Below the pieces are notes generated by a model that saw only the letters and a list, made by a program, of their open reading frames with translations, ran no database searches and was not told the origin of the DNA. The position numbers and the translations under genes were made by a program. 64,000 bases of DNA from Acidimicrobiales bacterium (GTDB lineage Bacteria > Actinomycetota > Acidimicrobiia > Acidimicrobiales > SZUA-35), in contig JANQPB010000044.1 in the NCBI GenBank assembly GCA_028285495.1, positions 186,001 to 250,000 of the forward strand, written 5' to 3'. Positions within the stretch are counted from its first letter, which is position 1; each line of letters begins with the position of its first letter. Positions 42,691 through 57,600 of the stretch are shown one piece after another.

Positions 42691-45600
42691 CCAGCTTGCG
42701 GGCCGTCGGATCGTCCACGTACCAGCGCTCACCGGTCGGCAGCAGGCCGGCCCGCAGACCGAGCGAGCCAGACGCCGGATCGCCACCCTGGGCGGTCCAG
42801 CCGGTGGCCTCGACGCCGCCGATCAGGATGCGACTGTTGCCGGCGGCGTCGGTCTGGATCTCGACCTCGACCCACGTACCCGTCGGCGGGGCGCCGGCTG
42901 CGGCCGCATCGGTGGCGGAGGTCGGGCCCGAGCGTCGCCGCAGCTCCCAGCCGGACGGCGACGTCAGCGCCGCCTCCAGCTGGTCCGTCGGAACCGGGCC
43001 GGCCCGGGTGCCGGCGGCCAGGTCGACGCCGGTGTCGGTGCTCAGCCACCACCACGAGCGGAACGAGGTGCCGACCTCGTCGATCCCGGTGGCCACGGCC
43101 CACGCCGCGCCGCCACCGGCCGCCGTCTCCGGCGCCAGCAGGGCGAACCCGCCCGATCGGGCCTGAGCGCTGCTGACCGTCCAGGGTCCGGGCGCTCCGG
43201 TCTGCTGGCCACCGACCGACACCAGGCTGGCGCCGTCGGTTGCGGCCGTCCGGTCGGCCGCCACCCGCTCGGCGGCGGTGGCCCGGTGCTCGATGACCGC
43301 GTGGTCGATGCGACCGTCGAACCCGGCCCCACCGCCGTCGGAGTTGCCGACGACGGCCGAGGTGTCGACGTCGAGGGCGAGGGTGCCGACCGCGGCGGTC
43401 CGGTCGACCTCGGCCCCGTCGACGTACAGCACGAGGTCGGCGCCGTCCCAGGTCGCCAGCAGCTGGTGCCAGGCACCGGTTCCGACCGAGCCGCCACGGA
43501 CGGTCACCGGCCCGCCGAGGCGGATCGTGGCCACGGCCTCGCCGGTCCCGCCGTCGACCGACAGCTCGTAGATCGGGTTGGCGGCCGTGTCCCGCTTGGA
43601 CAGGACCCGGTCGACGCCGGTCAGCGTGTCGGCCCGAATCCAGGCCCCGATGGTCAAGGCCCCGTCGACGACGTCGAGGCCCGGTCCGGCCAGCCGGTCG
43701 TCGGCGCCGTCGAAGTCGATGGCATTCCCGACCACCCCGGAGGTGACGGCCACGGTCGGGTCGAGGCCGCCGGCGGCCACCGGGTCGCTGCGGCGGACGG
43801 AGCTGTCGTCGACCCGGAGGGCCGACAGGTCTGCGGCGGCGACCGCGTTCGACGCCTCGGACGTCGCGCCGTAGCTGCCGCCGCCCAGGTCCTCGGTCAC
43901 GGTGGCGGTCACCACGGTCCCGGCGGCGCCGGGGAGGCCGATGGCCACCACCTGCGAACCGGCTCCGGCGTGCACGACGGTGCTGGCCGCCACCAGCAGC
44001 CCGGTCTCGCCGGCGCCGGACGGGTCGGCCCCGGCGGGGTTGGTGAAGACCTCGAGCCGGTAGGTGCCGGACGGTAGATCGAGCGCGGCGTCGACCTCGA
44101 TGATCCCGCCTGCGCTCACGGCGTCGCCGAGCACCGGCCGGTTCAGGAGATCGTTCGGTCCGGCGTCGCCGTCGCCGCCGTCGTTGGCGGTCACGCCGTT
44201 GCCGGCCTCGGTCCCGCCGACCAGGTCGATGGCCAGCCCGCCGTTGCCGGCCGTCCGGTTGCCGAGCACGGTCGCCTCGGCTGCGCCGGCGACCGCGACG
44301 CCGTGCAAGCCGTTCCCGGCGATCACGTTGCCATCGCCGGCCGCCGCCCCGCCGATCCGGACCCCCGTCGCAGCGTCGACCCGGACGCCGCTGGCGCCGT
44401 TGGCCAGAGCCGTCGTGGTGCTGGCATCGGAGCCGATGATCGAGCCGGACACGGTCGCCCCGCTGGCGCCGAGCCCGGCGAGCCCGATCCCGTCGTCGCC
44501 GTTGCCGGCGATCAGCACCCGGTCGGCGGCGGCCGCCCCGCCGATGCTGGCGTTGGCGCCGATCACGTGGATGCCGTCGCCCCCGTTGCCGTTGGCGGCG
44601 GTGCCGGCGGCGTCGGTGCCGGCGTACACGGCGGTCACCGAGCCGCCGTCGCCGTTGAGCTCGATGCCGTGGTTCCCGAAGCCGCCGACCACGACGCCGC
44701 GGACCGCGCTGTCGTCGCCGTCGAGCACGAGGCCGCTGACCCCGGCTCCGGCCGACGAACCGTCGATCACGACCGCCTGGGTGCCGTCGAGCCCGACGGC
44801 ACCGGTCCCGGCGAAGGCGATCGTGTTGGCCGCCCAGCCGGTCTGGGTCGAGGCGTCGATGATGACGCGGTCGGCGGCGGTTGCCGTCGGGAGGGCCGAG
44901 CCGGGACCGATGGTCCACACGCCGGCGGCGTGGCCGGGGTCGGTGGCGGGGATGGCGAACCAGATCGTGTCGACCGGTGTGGTGGCGTCGTTGGCCTCAC
45001 CCATGGCCGACCGCAGGGTGCACTCGGGGTCACCCGCGGCGTTGGTGCCGCCCGTGTCGCACTGGCCGTCGCCGGTGACGGCGTCGGCGGCGTCGCCGGT
45101 CGAGTTGACGATCACCAGGTCGGGCGACGGCGTGGCCGCGGCGAACTCGGACGTCGAGCCGTGGTCGCCGCCGCCCAGGTCCTCGGTCGCCGTCGCCGTG
45201 AGCACGGTGGCCGGCGAGGTGACGGTGACCGAGAACGTCTCCGCCCCGGAGCCGGTGTGGGTGACGGTCGCGCCGCCCAGTGGGGTCTCGCCCTCCCCGT
45301 TGCCGCTCGGGTCGGCGGTCGAGTTGCCGAACAGCTCGATCCGGTAGTCGCCGGCCGGTGCGTCGAGCCGGAGCGAGACGATGAGGTCCCCGGCGACCCG
45401 CTGGACGTTGTCGATGACCGGGAAGTTGAGCAGGTCGTTGGCCCCGGCGTCGCCGTCGCCCGCGTCGTTGGCGGTCACGCCGTCACCGTCGAGATCGATC
45501 CCGAAGCCGCCGTTGGTGTGGATCTCGTTGCCCAGGATGGCCTGGCCGCTTCCCGTGCCGGCGGCCAGGGAGATGCCGTCGAGGTTGTGGCTGATGACGT

Positions 45601-48600
45601 TGCCCTCACCGCCACCGACACCGCCGATCGTGGTGGTGCTGGAGGCGGTGCCGGTCAGGGCAACGCCGTCGCCGGTGTTGCCGAGGTCGACGGTGGCGCC
45701 CGAGTCGGTGCCGATGTGGTTGGCCACGATGACGGTGCCGGTCGCCCCGATGAGGCGGACGCCGTGTCCGGCGTTGGCCCCGACGACGTTGCCGTTGCCG
45801 ACGGAACCGACGAGGGTGCCGGTGGCCCCGGCTCCGACCTCGATCCCGTCGCCGCCGTTGCCGAGTGCGGCCGTGCCGGCGCCGTCGACGCCGACCAGGT
45901 TCCGGTACAACTCGGTCCCCGAAGCGGCGCCATCGACCCGGATGCCGTCGGCGCCGTTGCCCGACACGAGGTTGTCGAGCACGTCGGTGTCGGCTGCGCC
46001 CTGGATGCCGATCCCGGACCCGGCGTTGGCAACGGCGGCGACGCCGGTGCGGTCGGTGCCGATCCGGTTGTGCCGGACGATGGTGCCGGCGGTGGTGGTG
46101 TCGTCGACGCCGATACCGGATCCGGCGGCGCCGTCGTTGCCGGCGATCACGTTGCCGTCGGCCGAGGTGGCGCCGCCGATCGTGGTGGCGACGGCGCCCT
46201 GCATCACCAGGACGCCCCCCGCGCCGTTGCCCCGGTCGAGGGCACCGGCGGCGTCGGTCCCGATCAGGTTGCCCACGATCTGGTTGGCGTTGGCCAGCGC
46301 GGTGTTGCCGCCGTCGACCACGGCACCTCGCTGCCCGTTGCCCGAGATGACGTTGCCCTCGCCGGCGCCGGCGCCGCCGACGAGGTTGTTGTCGCTCTCG
46401 AAGATCACGACGCCGTGGCGGCCGTTGGCCACGACGGTGTCGCCGTCGGAGCCGAGGCCGACCGTGTTGGCCTGGATCGTGTTGCCGGCCCCGATCGCCG
46501 TCGTCTCGACGCCGTCGCTCGCATTGCCGGACAGGACGTTGCCGGCGCCGGCCTGGCCGATCGTGTTGCCGGCGGCGGAGGACGACAGGCGAATGCCGTC
46601 GTCGTCGTTGGCCAGGGCGACGAGGCCGGTGGCGTCGGTCCCGATGAGGTTGCCGACGATCACGTTGCTGTCCGACTCGACGGTGAGACCGGCGTCGTCG
46701 TTGCCGCTGATGACGTTGCGGTCAGCGGCGGACGAGCCGCCGACCGTCGTGCCGGCCGACCCGGCCACGAGGTGGAGGCCGAAGGACCCGTTGCCCCGGT
46801 CGGCGAGGCCGCTTGCGTCGGTGCCGAGGTGGTTGCCGGCGATCACCGTCCCGCCGGTCGAGCCGGCGGCGACGACGAGGCCGGTCCGGTCGAAGTTGCC
46901 GATGGCGAGGCCGCGGACGGTCGTCGACGGGGCGCCGATGGTCAGGCCGTCGACCGAGACCCCGGCCGAGGCGCCGTCGAGCTCGACGACGGGCGTGCCT
47001 GGGCCGGCGACCCAACCGGGCTGGGTGGTGGCGTCGATGGTGACGGCCTCGGTCATCGACGGCAGAGGGGCGGCGGGGCCGATCGTCCAGACCCCGGACG
47101 CGTGGTTGACGTCGCTGGCCGGCAGGTCGAAGCGGATGTCGTCGATCCCGGCGGCGCCGTTGAGCTCCTCGATGGCGGCCCGGACGGTGCAGGCGGCCTC
47201 GCCCTCGCTGTTGAGGCCACCGGTGTCGCAGACGCCGTCGCCCGGCGTCAGGTCGCCGCCGTCGCCGGTGTGGTTCACGGCGAGCTCGTTGGTCGCCAGC
47301 GCCGGTCGGGCCCGGGAGAACTCGGACGTCGAGCCGAGATCACCGCCGCCGAGGTCGGCGGTGGCGGTGGCCGAGACCAGGTGGCCGGCCGAGCCCGGGT
47401 GGACGAGATCGAAGGTCTCCGAGCCCGATCCGGTGTGGGTGATGCTGCCGGTGCCGAGCAGGGTCTCACCCTCGCCGGCGCCGCTGTCGTCGAGGGAGTC
47501 GTCGTCCTGGGCCCGGAACAGCTCGATGCGATAGGTACCGGCCGGCACGTCGAGCTCGATCCTGGTGGTCAGCGAGCCGGGGGCGGTCTCGACCGAGCGC
47601 GAGATGACCGGTCGGTTGAGCAGGTCGTTGGCCCCGGCATCGACGTCGCCGGCGTCGTTGGCGGTGACCCCGGCGGCGTCCTCGACCCCGCCGGCCAGGT
47701 CGATGCCGGGTCCGGTGTTGGCCACGATCGAGTTGCCGACGATGGCGTGGCCTGTGCCGGAGGTGGCGGCGACGACCACACCACCGGTGGCGCCACGGCG
47801 GATGCGGTTGCCGTCGCCGGCGCCGGTCCCACCGATCGTGGCGTCGTCGGCGCCGGTCCCGATCTCGACGGCGGCCCCGGTGAACGACCAGATCTGGGTG
47901 TCGGTGGCGTCGGTGCCGATCGAGTTGCCGGTGACGACGGCGTCGTCGTGGTCCTCGATCAGGATGCCGTTGGCGGCCGGTCCGATCACGTTGTCGACGA
48001 CCTGGGCCCGCAGCCCGACGCCGAGGTTGATGCCGGCGTCGTCGTTGGGAAGGGCGGTGGTGCCATCGGAGCCGACGCCGACGAGGTTGCCCCGGACGAC
48101 CGGATCGAGCACCGACCCGGATCCGACGGCGATCCCGTCACCCCCGTTTCCGGACACCACGTTGGCCTCGGCTGCGGTCGGGCCGCCGATCCGGGCCCGC
48201 GACGACGAGTTGACCACGCGGATGCCGTCGAACTGGTTGCCCCGGTCGAGCAGGCCCGTCGAGTCGGTGCCGACGTGGTTGCCGGTGATCACGGCGTCGG
48301 TCGAGTCGTTGTCGATGACGATGCCCCAGTCGTTGGCGGAGACCACGTTGCGATCGGCCACGGTGGTGCCGCCGATGGTGAGCCCGGCGGCGGTGTCGGC
48401 ATTGATGCCAGAGCGGTTGCCGGCTGCGGTGACGCCGTCGGCCTCCAGACCGAGGACGTTGCCGGTGACGACGTGGTCGTCCGAGTCCCGCAGGTCGATG
48501 GCGATCTGGTCGAACGAGTGGATGGTCACCGCGTTGATCGTGGAGCCGTCGGTTCCGGCGCCGAGCTGGAGGCCGTCCGCCCCGGCGCCGGCCGACGATC

Positions 48601-51600
48601 CGTCGATGACGATCACGGGCAGCGTCACGTAGCCGGCCTGGGTCGCACCGTCGATCGTGAGCTGCTGGGCGATGACCGGGTAGGGCGCGGCCGGGGTCAG
48701 GGTGAACGCGGTCGGTCCGGTCGAGTGGTTGGGGTCGGAGGTCGGGATGTCGAAGCCGACCGAGGTGCCGTTGCCGCCGGCGCCGTTGATCTCCTCGATG
48801 GCGGCCCGCAGCGTGCACTCGGGATCGCCCTCCGAGTTCGTGCCACCGGTGTCGCAGACCCCGTCTCCCGGCGCAGCGTCGCCGACGTCACCGGTCGAGT
48901 TGACGTCGAGGTCGGGTACGACGACCGAGGTCGAGGCGGAGAGCTCCGAGGTGACCCCATAGCTGCCGCCGCCGAGGTCCCTGGTGGCGGTTGCGGTGAT
49001 GGTCTGGCCGAGGGAGCCGGCGAAGCTGGTGGAGAACGCTTCGGCGCCGGAGCCGGCGTGGGTTCCGCTGGCCGAGTGGACGAGGATCTCACCCTCACCG
49101 TTGCCGGACGGGTCGGCCCCGGACGGGTTGGCGAAGAACTCGATGCGGTAGTCGCCGGCGGGGGCGTCGAGCTCGAAGTCGACGGTGACCGTGCCGGCGG
49201 CGATCGTCGCCGAGGTGAGCACCGGGAAGTTCAGCAGGTCGTTCGGCCCGGTGTCGACGTCGCCGGCGTCGTTGGCGGTCACCCCGTCGGTGGCGAGATC
49301 GATGGCCAGGTCGCCCGACCCGACGATCGAGTTGCCGAGGATCGTCGTGGTGCCGGTGGCGGCGGCGTCGACCTCGATGGCGCCGGCGGCGGCGTTGCGG
49401 ACCGTGTTGCCCTCACCGGCTCCGGTCCCGCCGAAGCGGACGCTGGCCCCGCCGGCCACGACCAGCGCCTCCTCGACCGGTAGCGATGCGGTCAGGCCGG
49501 TGTCGGTGCCGAAGACGTTGCCGGTGATGGCGGCGGTGGCGGTGCCACTGGCCCGGATCGCGCCGACGTCCAGGTTGGCGAACTGGTTGGTCCGGATCAC
49601 GGTGCCGGTCGAGCTGTCGTTGATCAGCAGGCCGTAGTCGGCGGCGGTGCCGAGCGCCGTGGTCTCGTCGGCGGCCACCCCGAAGTGGTTGTGCTCGACG
49701 ACGGTCCCGGTCGACGTGCCCCCGATGTCGAGGCCCTCGGCGGAGGCGACGGCGAAGACGTTGCCGTCGGGGTCCGTCGGGCCGCCGACGAGGACGTCGT
49801 CGGCGTCGACCTGGACGAGCTGGTTGTTCGCGGTCTGGGTTGCGTTCTCGACGACGGCGCCGGTCGGGGTCACGTTGAAGCGGTTGGCCTGGAGCGTGGT
49901 ACGGTCGGCGCCGACGTGCACGGCCTCGTCGGCCCAGCCGTAGATCGACAGCCCGCGAACGACGGTGTCGGTGGCGCGGATGTCGAGCCCGTCGTCGCCG
50001 GCCGCGGGACCGGGGCTGTAGCCGGTCCCGGCCAGGCCGACGACCGGCTCGGTCGTCCAGCCGGGTTGGGTGGTGGCGTCGATCGTCACCGTGTCGGTCA
50101 GGTCGTCGAACGGGCCGGCGGCGGGGGTGATGGTCCAGACGCCAGCGGCGTGGTTCGCATCGGAGGTCGGGACGTCGAAGTCGATGCTGTCGATGACCGA
50201 GGCGTTCGCCTCCTCGATGGCGGCCCGGAGCGTGCACTCGGGGTCGCCCCCCGAGTTCGTGCCCCCGGTGTCGCAGGCCCCGTCGCCGACGATGGCGTCG
50301 CCGGTGTCGCCGGTCGAGTTCACCGTCAGCACCCCGTCGTTCACGATGAAGGAGTTCGAGAACTCCGACGTGGCGCCGAACCCGGCGCCCGACTTCACGG
50401 TTGCCGTTGCCGTGACGACGTCACCGAGCGAACCCGGGTAGTCGAACGTCGACCCCGTCACCGACCCGGCCACATCCGTCGACCCGAGCAGGGTCTCGCC
50501 CTCGCCGTTGCCCGAGGCGTCGCCACCGGTCGGGTTGGCGAAGAACTCGATCCGATAGCCGTCGCCGTTGGCCGGCACATCCAGGTCGAACGTCACCGTC
50601 ACCGTGCCACCGGCCTCGGTGGCGTCGGTCAGCACGGGGTGGTTGAGCAGGTCGCTCGGACCCGAGTCGCCGTCACCCGCATCGTTGGCGGTCACCCCGT
50701 CGCCGCCGAGATCGATGCCCCGACCGGCGTTGGCGACGATGGCCGTGCCGATGACCGTGACGGCGCCGCTGTCGCCGTGCTCGATGCCGTCGCCACCGTT
50801 GTTGGCGATGGTGTTGGCGTCGCCGCCGGCGGTGCCACCGATGCGGACCCGGTCGGCCGAGTCCCGGAAGCGGATGCCGTCGTCACCGTTGCCGAGCGCC
50901 GTCGTACCGTCGGATCCGACACCGATCGAGTTGCCGACGACCACGAGATCGTCGACGCCGAGTGAGGCCTCGAGGCCACGGTCCCCGCTGCCGGCGATCA
51001 CATTGTCCCGCACGGTGACCCGCACGGCACCGCGCACGACCACGCCGTCGAACGTGTTGCCGCGGTCGAGGAGTCCGGTCACGTCGGTGCCGACGTGGTT
51101 GTTCTCGACGATCACGTCGTCTGCCTGCGTCTCGATGCCGTCGTCGCCGTTGCCGGCGACCACGTTGCGATCGGCGGTGACCGGGCCGCCGACGACGGTC
51201 CCGTCGGCGCCACCGGCGACGTAGATGCCGTCGTCGCCGTTGGCCACGACGGTGCTGCCGTCCGGGAGGAGCCCGGCGTGGTTGCCGGCGATCGTGTGGC
51301 CGCCGGTGCCCTCGGCGCTGATCCCGTCGACCGGGAAGCCGACGACCGAGAAGCCCCGGAGGGTCGAGCCGCCGCCCTGGAGCACGAGCCCGTCCTCGCC
51401 GCCGGACAGGCCGGAGCCGTCGACGACGACCACCGGGGCGCTCGTCCACCCGGGCTGGGTGGTGGCGTCGAGCTCGACCGTGTCGGTCGTCGGCGGCAGG
51501 GCGGTGGCGGGCGACGTGGTCCACACGCCGGACGAGTGGTTCGGATCGCTGGTCGGGATGTCGAAATCGATCGCGGCCAGCGCCGATGCGTTGGACTCCT

Positions 51601-54600
51601 GGATGGCCGCCCGCAGGGTGCACTCGGGATCGCCCGCCGAGTTCGGGGCCCCGGTGTCGCAGGCCCCGTCGCCGATGACGGCGTCGCCGGTGTCGCCGGT
51701 CGAGTTCACCGTCAACACCCCGTCGTTGACGACGAACGAGTTCGAGAACTCCGACGTCTCGGCGAACCCGGCGCCATCGATCCGGGTCGCCGTCGCGGTC
51801 ACGACGTCGCCGAGGGCACCCGGGTGGTCGAACGTCGACCCCGACACCGACCCGGCCACATCCGTCGATCCGAGGAAGGTCTCACCCTCACCGTGGCCAG
51901 ACGGGTCACCCCCAGACGGGTTGGAGAAGAACTCCACCCGGTACCCGTCGCCGTTCGCCGGCACGTCGAGATCGAACGTCACCGTGACCGTGCCGCCCGA
52001 CTCGGTGGCGTTGGCCAGCACCGGGTTGTTGAGGAGCGCGTTCGGGCCCGAGTCGCCGTCCCCCGCATCGTTGGTGGTCACCCCGTCGTCCCCCAGGTCG
52101 ATGCCGAGTCCGCCGGAGCCGACGATCGTGTTGCCCAGGATGGTGACGGTCGCGCCGGGGTCGTCGACGGCGATGGCGTCGAGGTCGGCGCCGGTCACCG
52201 TGTTGCCCTCGCCGGCCCCGGATCCGCCGAACCGGGCCGGGCCGGTCGAGCCGACCGCCAGCGCCCGCTGGACCGGGGCGGCGCCGGCGCTCTCGTCCGA
52301 CCCGAAGACGTTGTCGGTGATGACGGCGGTCCCGGTCGCGTCGTGGTCGATGGCGGCCTGGCCGGTGTTGGCGAAGCGGTTGCCGTCGATGACGACGCCG
52401 GTGGCCGAGCTCCGGGTCAGGACACCGTTGCCGGTCGGTGAGGTCGGCGTGACCCCGTCACCGGCGAGGCCGAACACGTTGCCGAGCACCTGGGTGTTGG
52501 CCGTCGTGTCGCGGATGAGGACGCCGCCGTTGGCTGCGGCGAACCGGTTGGCGTCGGCCGCGGTGGCGCCACCGATCGTCGTGGCGGCCGCCGTCGAGGC
52601 GACCACCAGGTCGGTCCCCCCGTTTCCGGCCACGGCACCGCTCGGGTCGACGCCGAACCAGTTGGCGGCGAACGTGACGTTGTCGACCGCGGTCGTGGCG
52701 CCGCCGCCCGGCCAGTTGGTGAACGAGAGGCTGCGGATCGTCATGCCGGCGGTCGCCGCCGTGATCCCGTCCTCGGTTCCCGAGAGGTTGGTGCCGTCGA
52801 GCTCGATGACGGGGTCGTCGACCCAGCCCGCCTGGGTGCTGCCGTCGATGGCGGTGGCGCCGGTGACGTCTGGCAGGGCCGAGCTGGCCGGCCGGATGAT
52901 CCAGCTGGCCGGCGGTCCGGCGGTGTAGCCACCGTCGCTCGTGGGGATGTCGAACCGGATCGTGTCGAGGACCGAGGCGTTGGTCTCCTCGATCGCGGCC
53001 CGCATGGTGCACTCGGGGTCGCCCTCCGAGCTCGTGCCCCCGGTGTCGCAGGCGCCGTCGCCCGGCACCGCATCGCCACCGTCGCCGGTCGAGTTCACCG
53101 TCGCCGTGCCATCGTTCACGACGAACGAGTTCGAGAACTCCGACGTGGCCGTGAACCCGGCGCCGGCCTTGATCGTCGCCGTCGCCGTGACGACGTCACC
53201 CAGCGCACCGGAGTAGTCGAACGTCGAACCGGCGACCGAGCCGGCCACGTCGGCCGAGCCGAGGTACGTCTCACCCTCGCCGCTGCCGGAGCCGTCGGCG
53301 CCGGACGGGTTGGCGAAGAACTCGATCCGGTAGCCGTCGCCGTTCACCGGCACGTCGAGGTCATAGGTGACGGTCACGGTGCCGCCGGACTCGGTGGCGT
53401 CGGTCAACACCGGGACGTTCAACAGGTCGTTCGGGCCGGCGTCGACGTCGCCGGCGTCGTTGGCGGTGACGCCGTCGCCGGCGAGGTCGATGCCGAGCAG
53501 GGTCGAGCCGGCGATCGAGTTGCCGAGCACGGTGACCGCTCCGGTGGCCGAGGCGTCGGTCTGGATGCCGTTCGAACCGGCGTTGCGGATCGTGTTGCCA
53601 TCGCCGGCGCCGGTGCCGCCGAAGGTGATCGTGCCGGACGAGTCGGTCCACAGCGCCTGGCTGACGGGGGCCGAGCCGTTGGTGTCGTCGAGGCCGAAGG
53701 TGTTCCCGGTGATGACGGTCCCGGTCGAGGTCGAGCGCTGGACGATCGCTGCGGCCGGGAAGTTGGCGAAGCGGTTGTCGTCGATGGTCGTGGCGTTGGC
53801 GTCGTCGATGACGATGGCCTCGCCGGCCGCGCCCAGATCGGTGGTGCCGTCCGCTCCGATGCCGAAGCGGTTGTTGGTGATGTCGGTGGAGGCGGCGGTC
53901 TGATCGAGGCGGATGCCGTCGTCGGCGCCAGCGGCAGCGAACACGTTGCCGTCGGCTGCGGTGCCGCCGCCGATGGTGACGCCGCTGGCACCGCCGTACA
54001 CGATGAGGTCGCTCGACCCGTTGGCCGACGCGGTGCCGGTCGGGTCGACGCCGAACCAGTTGGCGGCGAACGTGACCGAGTCGTTGCCGGTGCCGGCGCC
54101 GTCGTCCGGCCAACCGGTGAGCGACAGGCCTCGGACGGTCATCCCGTTCGCGGCGGCGTTGATGCCGTCGTCGCCGCCGCTGCGGAGTGACCCGTCGACC
54201 TGCACGAGCGGCTGGTCGACCCAGCCGGGCTGGGTGGTGGCGTCGAGACGGTCGACGCCGGTGATGGCGGGGTAGGCCGACGAGCTGGGCGACGTCACCC
54301 AGTACGACGGGGACCCGGCGACGTAGTTGGCATCGGAGCTGCGGAGGTCGAACTCGATCTCCGAAACAGCGGCCGAGGCGTTGGCCTCCTCGATGGCGGC
54401 CCGGAGGGTGCACTCGGGATCGCCGTCGGCGTTCGTGCCCCCGGTCTGGCAGACGCCGTCGCCCGGGTCGGCGTCGCTCGCGTCGCCGGTCGAGTTGACG
54501 TCGACGATCATGCTGGCCGAGCCGGAGAACTCGGAGGTGGCGCCGTAGTTGCCGCTGCCGAGATCCTCCGTTGCGGTCGCGGCGACGACGGCCGCCCGGG

Positions 54601-57600
54601 TCCCCGTGAAGGCGGTCGAGAACGACTCGGCCCCCGAGCCGGTGTGGGTGATCGACTGGGCGCCGACGAAGGTCTCGCCCTCGCCGTTGCCGGAGTCGTC
54701 GGCGCTGGAGTTCACGAAGAACTCGATCCGGTAGTCGCCGGCGGGGGCGTCGAGGTCGTAGTCGACGTTCAGGGTGCCGGCGGACTCGGCGAGGTCGGTG
54801 ATGACCGGGAAGTTGAGCAGGCCGTTCGGACCGGTGTCGACGTCACCGGCGTCGTTGGCGGTGACACCGTTGACGCCGAGGTCGATGGCCAGGCCGCCCG
54901 AGCCGGTCACGAGGTTGCCGAGGAAGGTGTTGGTCCCCGTCGACCGCTGGCGGATGCCGTCGTTGGCGCCGCCGGTGTCGACGTTGGCGATGGTGTTCCC
55001 GTCACCGACGCCGGTGCCGCCAATGAGGATCCCGGTCGGGTTGCCACCGCCGTCGTCGACGAGGATGCCGTGACCGGCGATCGGGTGGGCCCCGTCCGAG
55101 CCGTCGATGCCGACGCGGTTGCCCTGGACGGTCGCCCCGTCGATGGCGCCGTCGAGCTCGATGCCGTCGCCGCCGGTGTTGCCGATGACGTTGTCGAGGA
55201 TCGACGCGCCGTCGGCACCGCCCGAGATCAGCACGCCCTCACCGGCGATGCTCAGCGCCGACGTGCCTTCGAGGCCGACGCCGATCGAGTTGCCCTCGAT
55301 CACCACACCGTCGGTGGCCTCGTCCTGGACCTGGATCGCCTCGCCACCGGTCCCGCCGATCACGTTGCCGGCCCCCGCCGCCGAGCCGCCGATCACCACG
55401 TTGGTGGCGCCGTCCTGGACGCGGATGCCGTCGAACGTGACGCCGATGGCGGCGTTGCCGGTCACGTCGGTCCCGATCAGGTTGCCCTCGATGGTGACGT
55501 CGTCGACGCTCCCGGTGCCGTCGATGACGATGCCGTTGGCGCCACCGCTGATCACGTTGCCGTCGTTGGTCCCCGTCCCACCGACGACGATCGACGTCCC
55601 GCCCTGCACATGGACCCCGGCCGCGGCCGACGTGTACGAGGAGGCCGTTCCGGCGGCATCGACGCCGAGGTGGTTGCCGGCGAGGAGGTGGCCCGAGCCG
55701 CTCCGGATGTCGACGATGTTGTCTGGTGCGTCGGTGATGGCCAGGCCCCGGACGGTGACGGCGCCCGTGGTCGGGTCGATGCGGAGGCCGTCGGTGCCGG
55801 CCGCCGTGCCGCCGGCGTCGACGGCGACAACCGGTGTGCCGGGCGACGACGCCCAGCCGGACTGGGTGGTCGCGTCGATCCCGACCGCGGCATCGATCGA
55901 GGGCAGACCGCTGGCCACGGTGACGGTCCAGACGCCGCCCGAGTGCCCGGCCTCGGTTGCGGGGAGGTCGAACTCGATGCTCCGGACGTCGGGCGAGGCG
56001 TTGGCCTCGCCGATGGCGGCCCGGAGGGTGCACTCGGTGGCGCCCTGGGAGTTGGTGCCCCCGGTGTCGCAGGCGCTGTTGCCGAGGTTCGTGTCGGCCC
56101 CGTCCTCGGTCGAGTTGACGGTGATCGTGCGGCCACCGATCAGGTAGGCGGTGGAGAGCTCGGACGTGGCGCCGTTGGAGCCGCCACCGAGGTCCTGGGT
56201 CGCGGTTGCGGTCAGGGCGACGGCGTCGGAGCCCGAGTAGGAGGTGGCGAAGGTCTCCGAGCCCGAGCCGGTGTGGGTGATCGAGTGGGCGTGGACGAAC
56301 GTCTCGCCCTCGCCGTGATTGGTCGGGTCGGCACCCGAGGGGTTCTCGAAGAACTCGATGCGGTAGGTCCCGGCCGGGGCGTCGAGCCGGTAGTCGACCG
56401 AGACGATCCCGCCCGACTCGTCGGCCGCGGTGACGACGGGGACGTTGAGCAGGCCGTTCGGGCCGCCGTCGCCGTCGCCGGCGTCGTTGACCGTGACCCC
56501 ATCGGCGGCCAGGTCGATGCCGAGGCCCTGGTTGCCGAAGATGGCGTTGCCCAGGAAGGTGTTGGTGCCCGTCGACGTCTGGCGGATCCCGTCGACGGTC
56601 GACCCGCCGGCGCCGACGTTCGTGATGATGTTGCCGTCGCCGGGGTCGACGCCGCCGATCAGGACCCCGGTTGGGTCGCCGCCCGACGTGTCCAGGTGGA
56701 CGCCGGACATCTGGATCGGATGGGGGTTGCCCGACCCGTCGATGCCGATCCGGTTGCCCTGCACGACCCCGCTGTCGGTGTCGCCGGCGATCCAGATGCC
56801 GGGGGAGGCGGTGTTGCCGATCACGTTGTCGATGGCCGAGAACGAGTCGGCGCCGCCGCTGATGGCGATCCCCGACCGGCCGACGGTCAGCGCCGTGGCG
56901 CCGTCGGCACCGACGCCGATCGAGTTGCCCTCGATGATCGCCCCGTCGGTGGCCTCGCTGTCGATCTGGACGCCGTCCTGGCCGACGCCGCCGATGACGT
57001 TGCCGGCTCCGGTGGCCGAGCCGCCGATCACGACGTTCGTCGCACCGTCGTCGACCAGGATCCCGTCCGAGGTCATCGAGCCGATGGCGGTGGTGCCGGT
57101 GACGTCGACGCCGATGTGGTTGCCGGCGATGGTCACCCCGTCGAGCGAAGCGAAGCGGTCGACGACGATGCCGTTCGGACCGTCGACGATCACGTTGCGG
57201 TCGGCGGCGGTGGTGCCGCCGATGGTGATGTCGCTGCCACCCTGCACGAGGATGACGGCCCCGACGCCGTCGTTGGTCGCGGTGGTGCCGGCCGCGTCGG
57301 CGCCGAAGTGGTTGCCGGCGATGACGTGCCCGGTGCCCCCGCTGATCGTGAGCAGCGTGTCGGGGGCGTCGAGGACGGCGAGACCTCGCATCGTCACCGC
57401 ACCGCCGCCGGTGTCGATCTCGATGGCGTCGTTCGATCCGCCGATGCCGCCGGCGTCGACCTCGACGACCGGCGTCGATGTGAAGCCGGTCTGGGTGGTG
57501 CCGTCGATCGTCACCGGCTGGTCGATCGTCGGGTACGCCGAGCCGGGGCTGATCGTCCAGACCCCGCCCGAGTGGCCGCCGTCGCTCGCGGGGAGGGCGA

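Noticed and set aside
44303..49483. Open frame of 1,726 codons on the plus strand (also 55239-57788 on the minus strand in another frame)
   Set aside because: It is the complement or alternative frame of the giant repetitive gene. At this GC content and with Asp/Gly/Thr-rich repeats, the other frames lack stops. No domain is recognisable in it.
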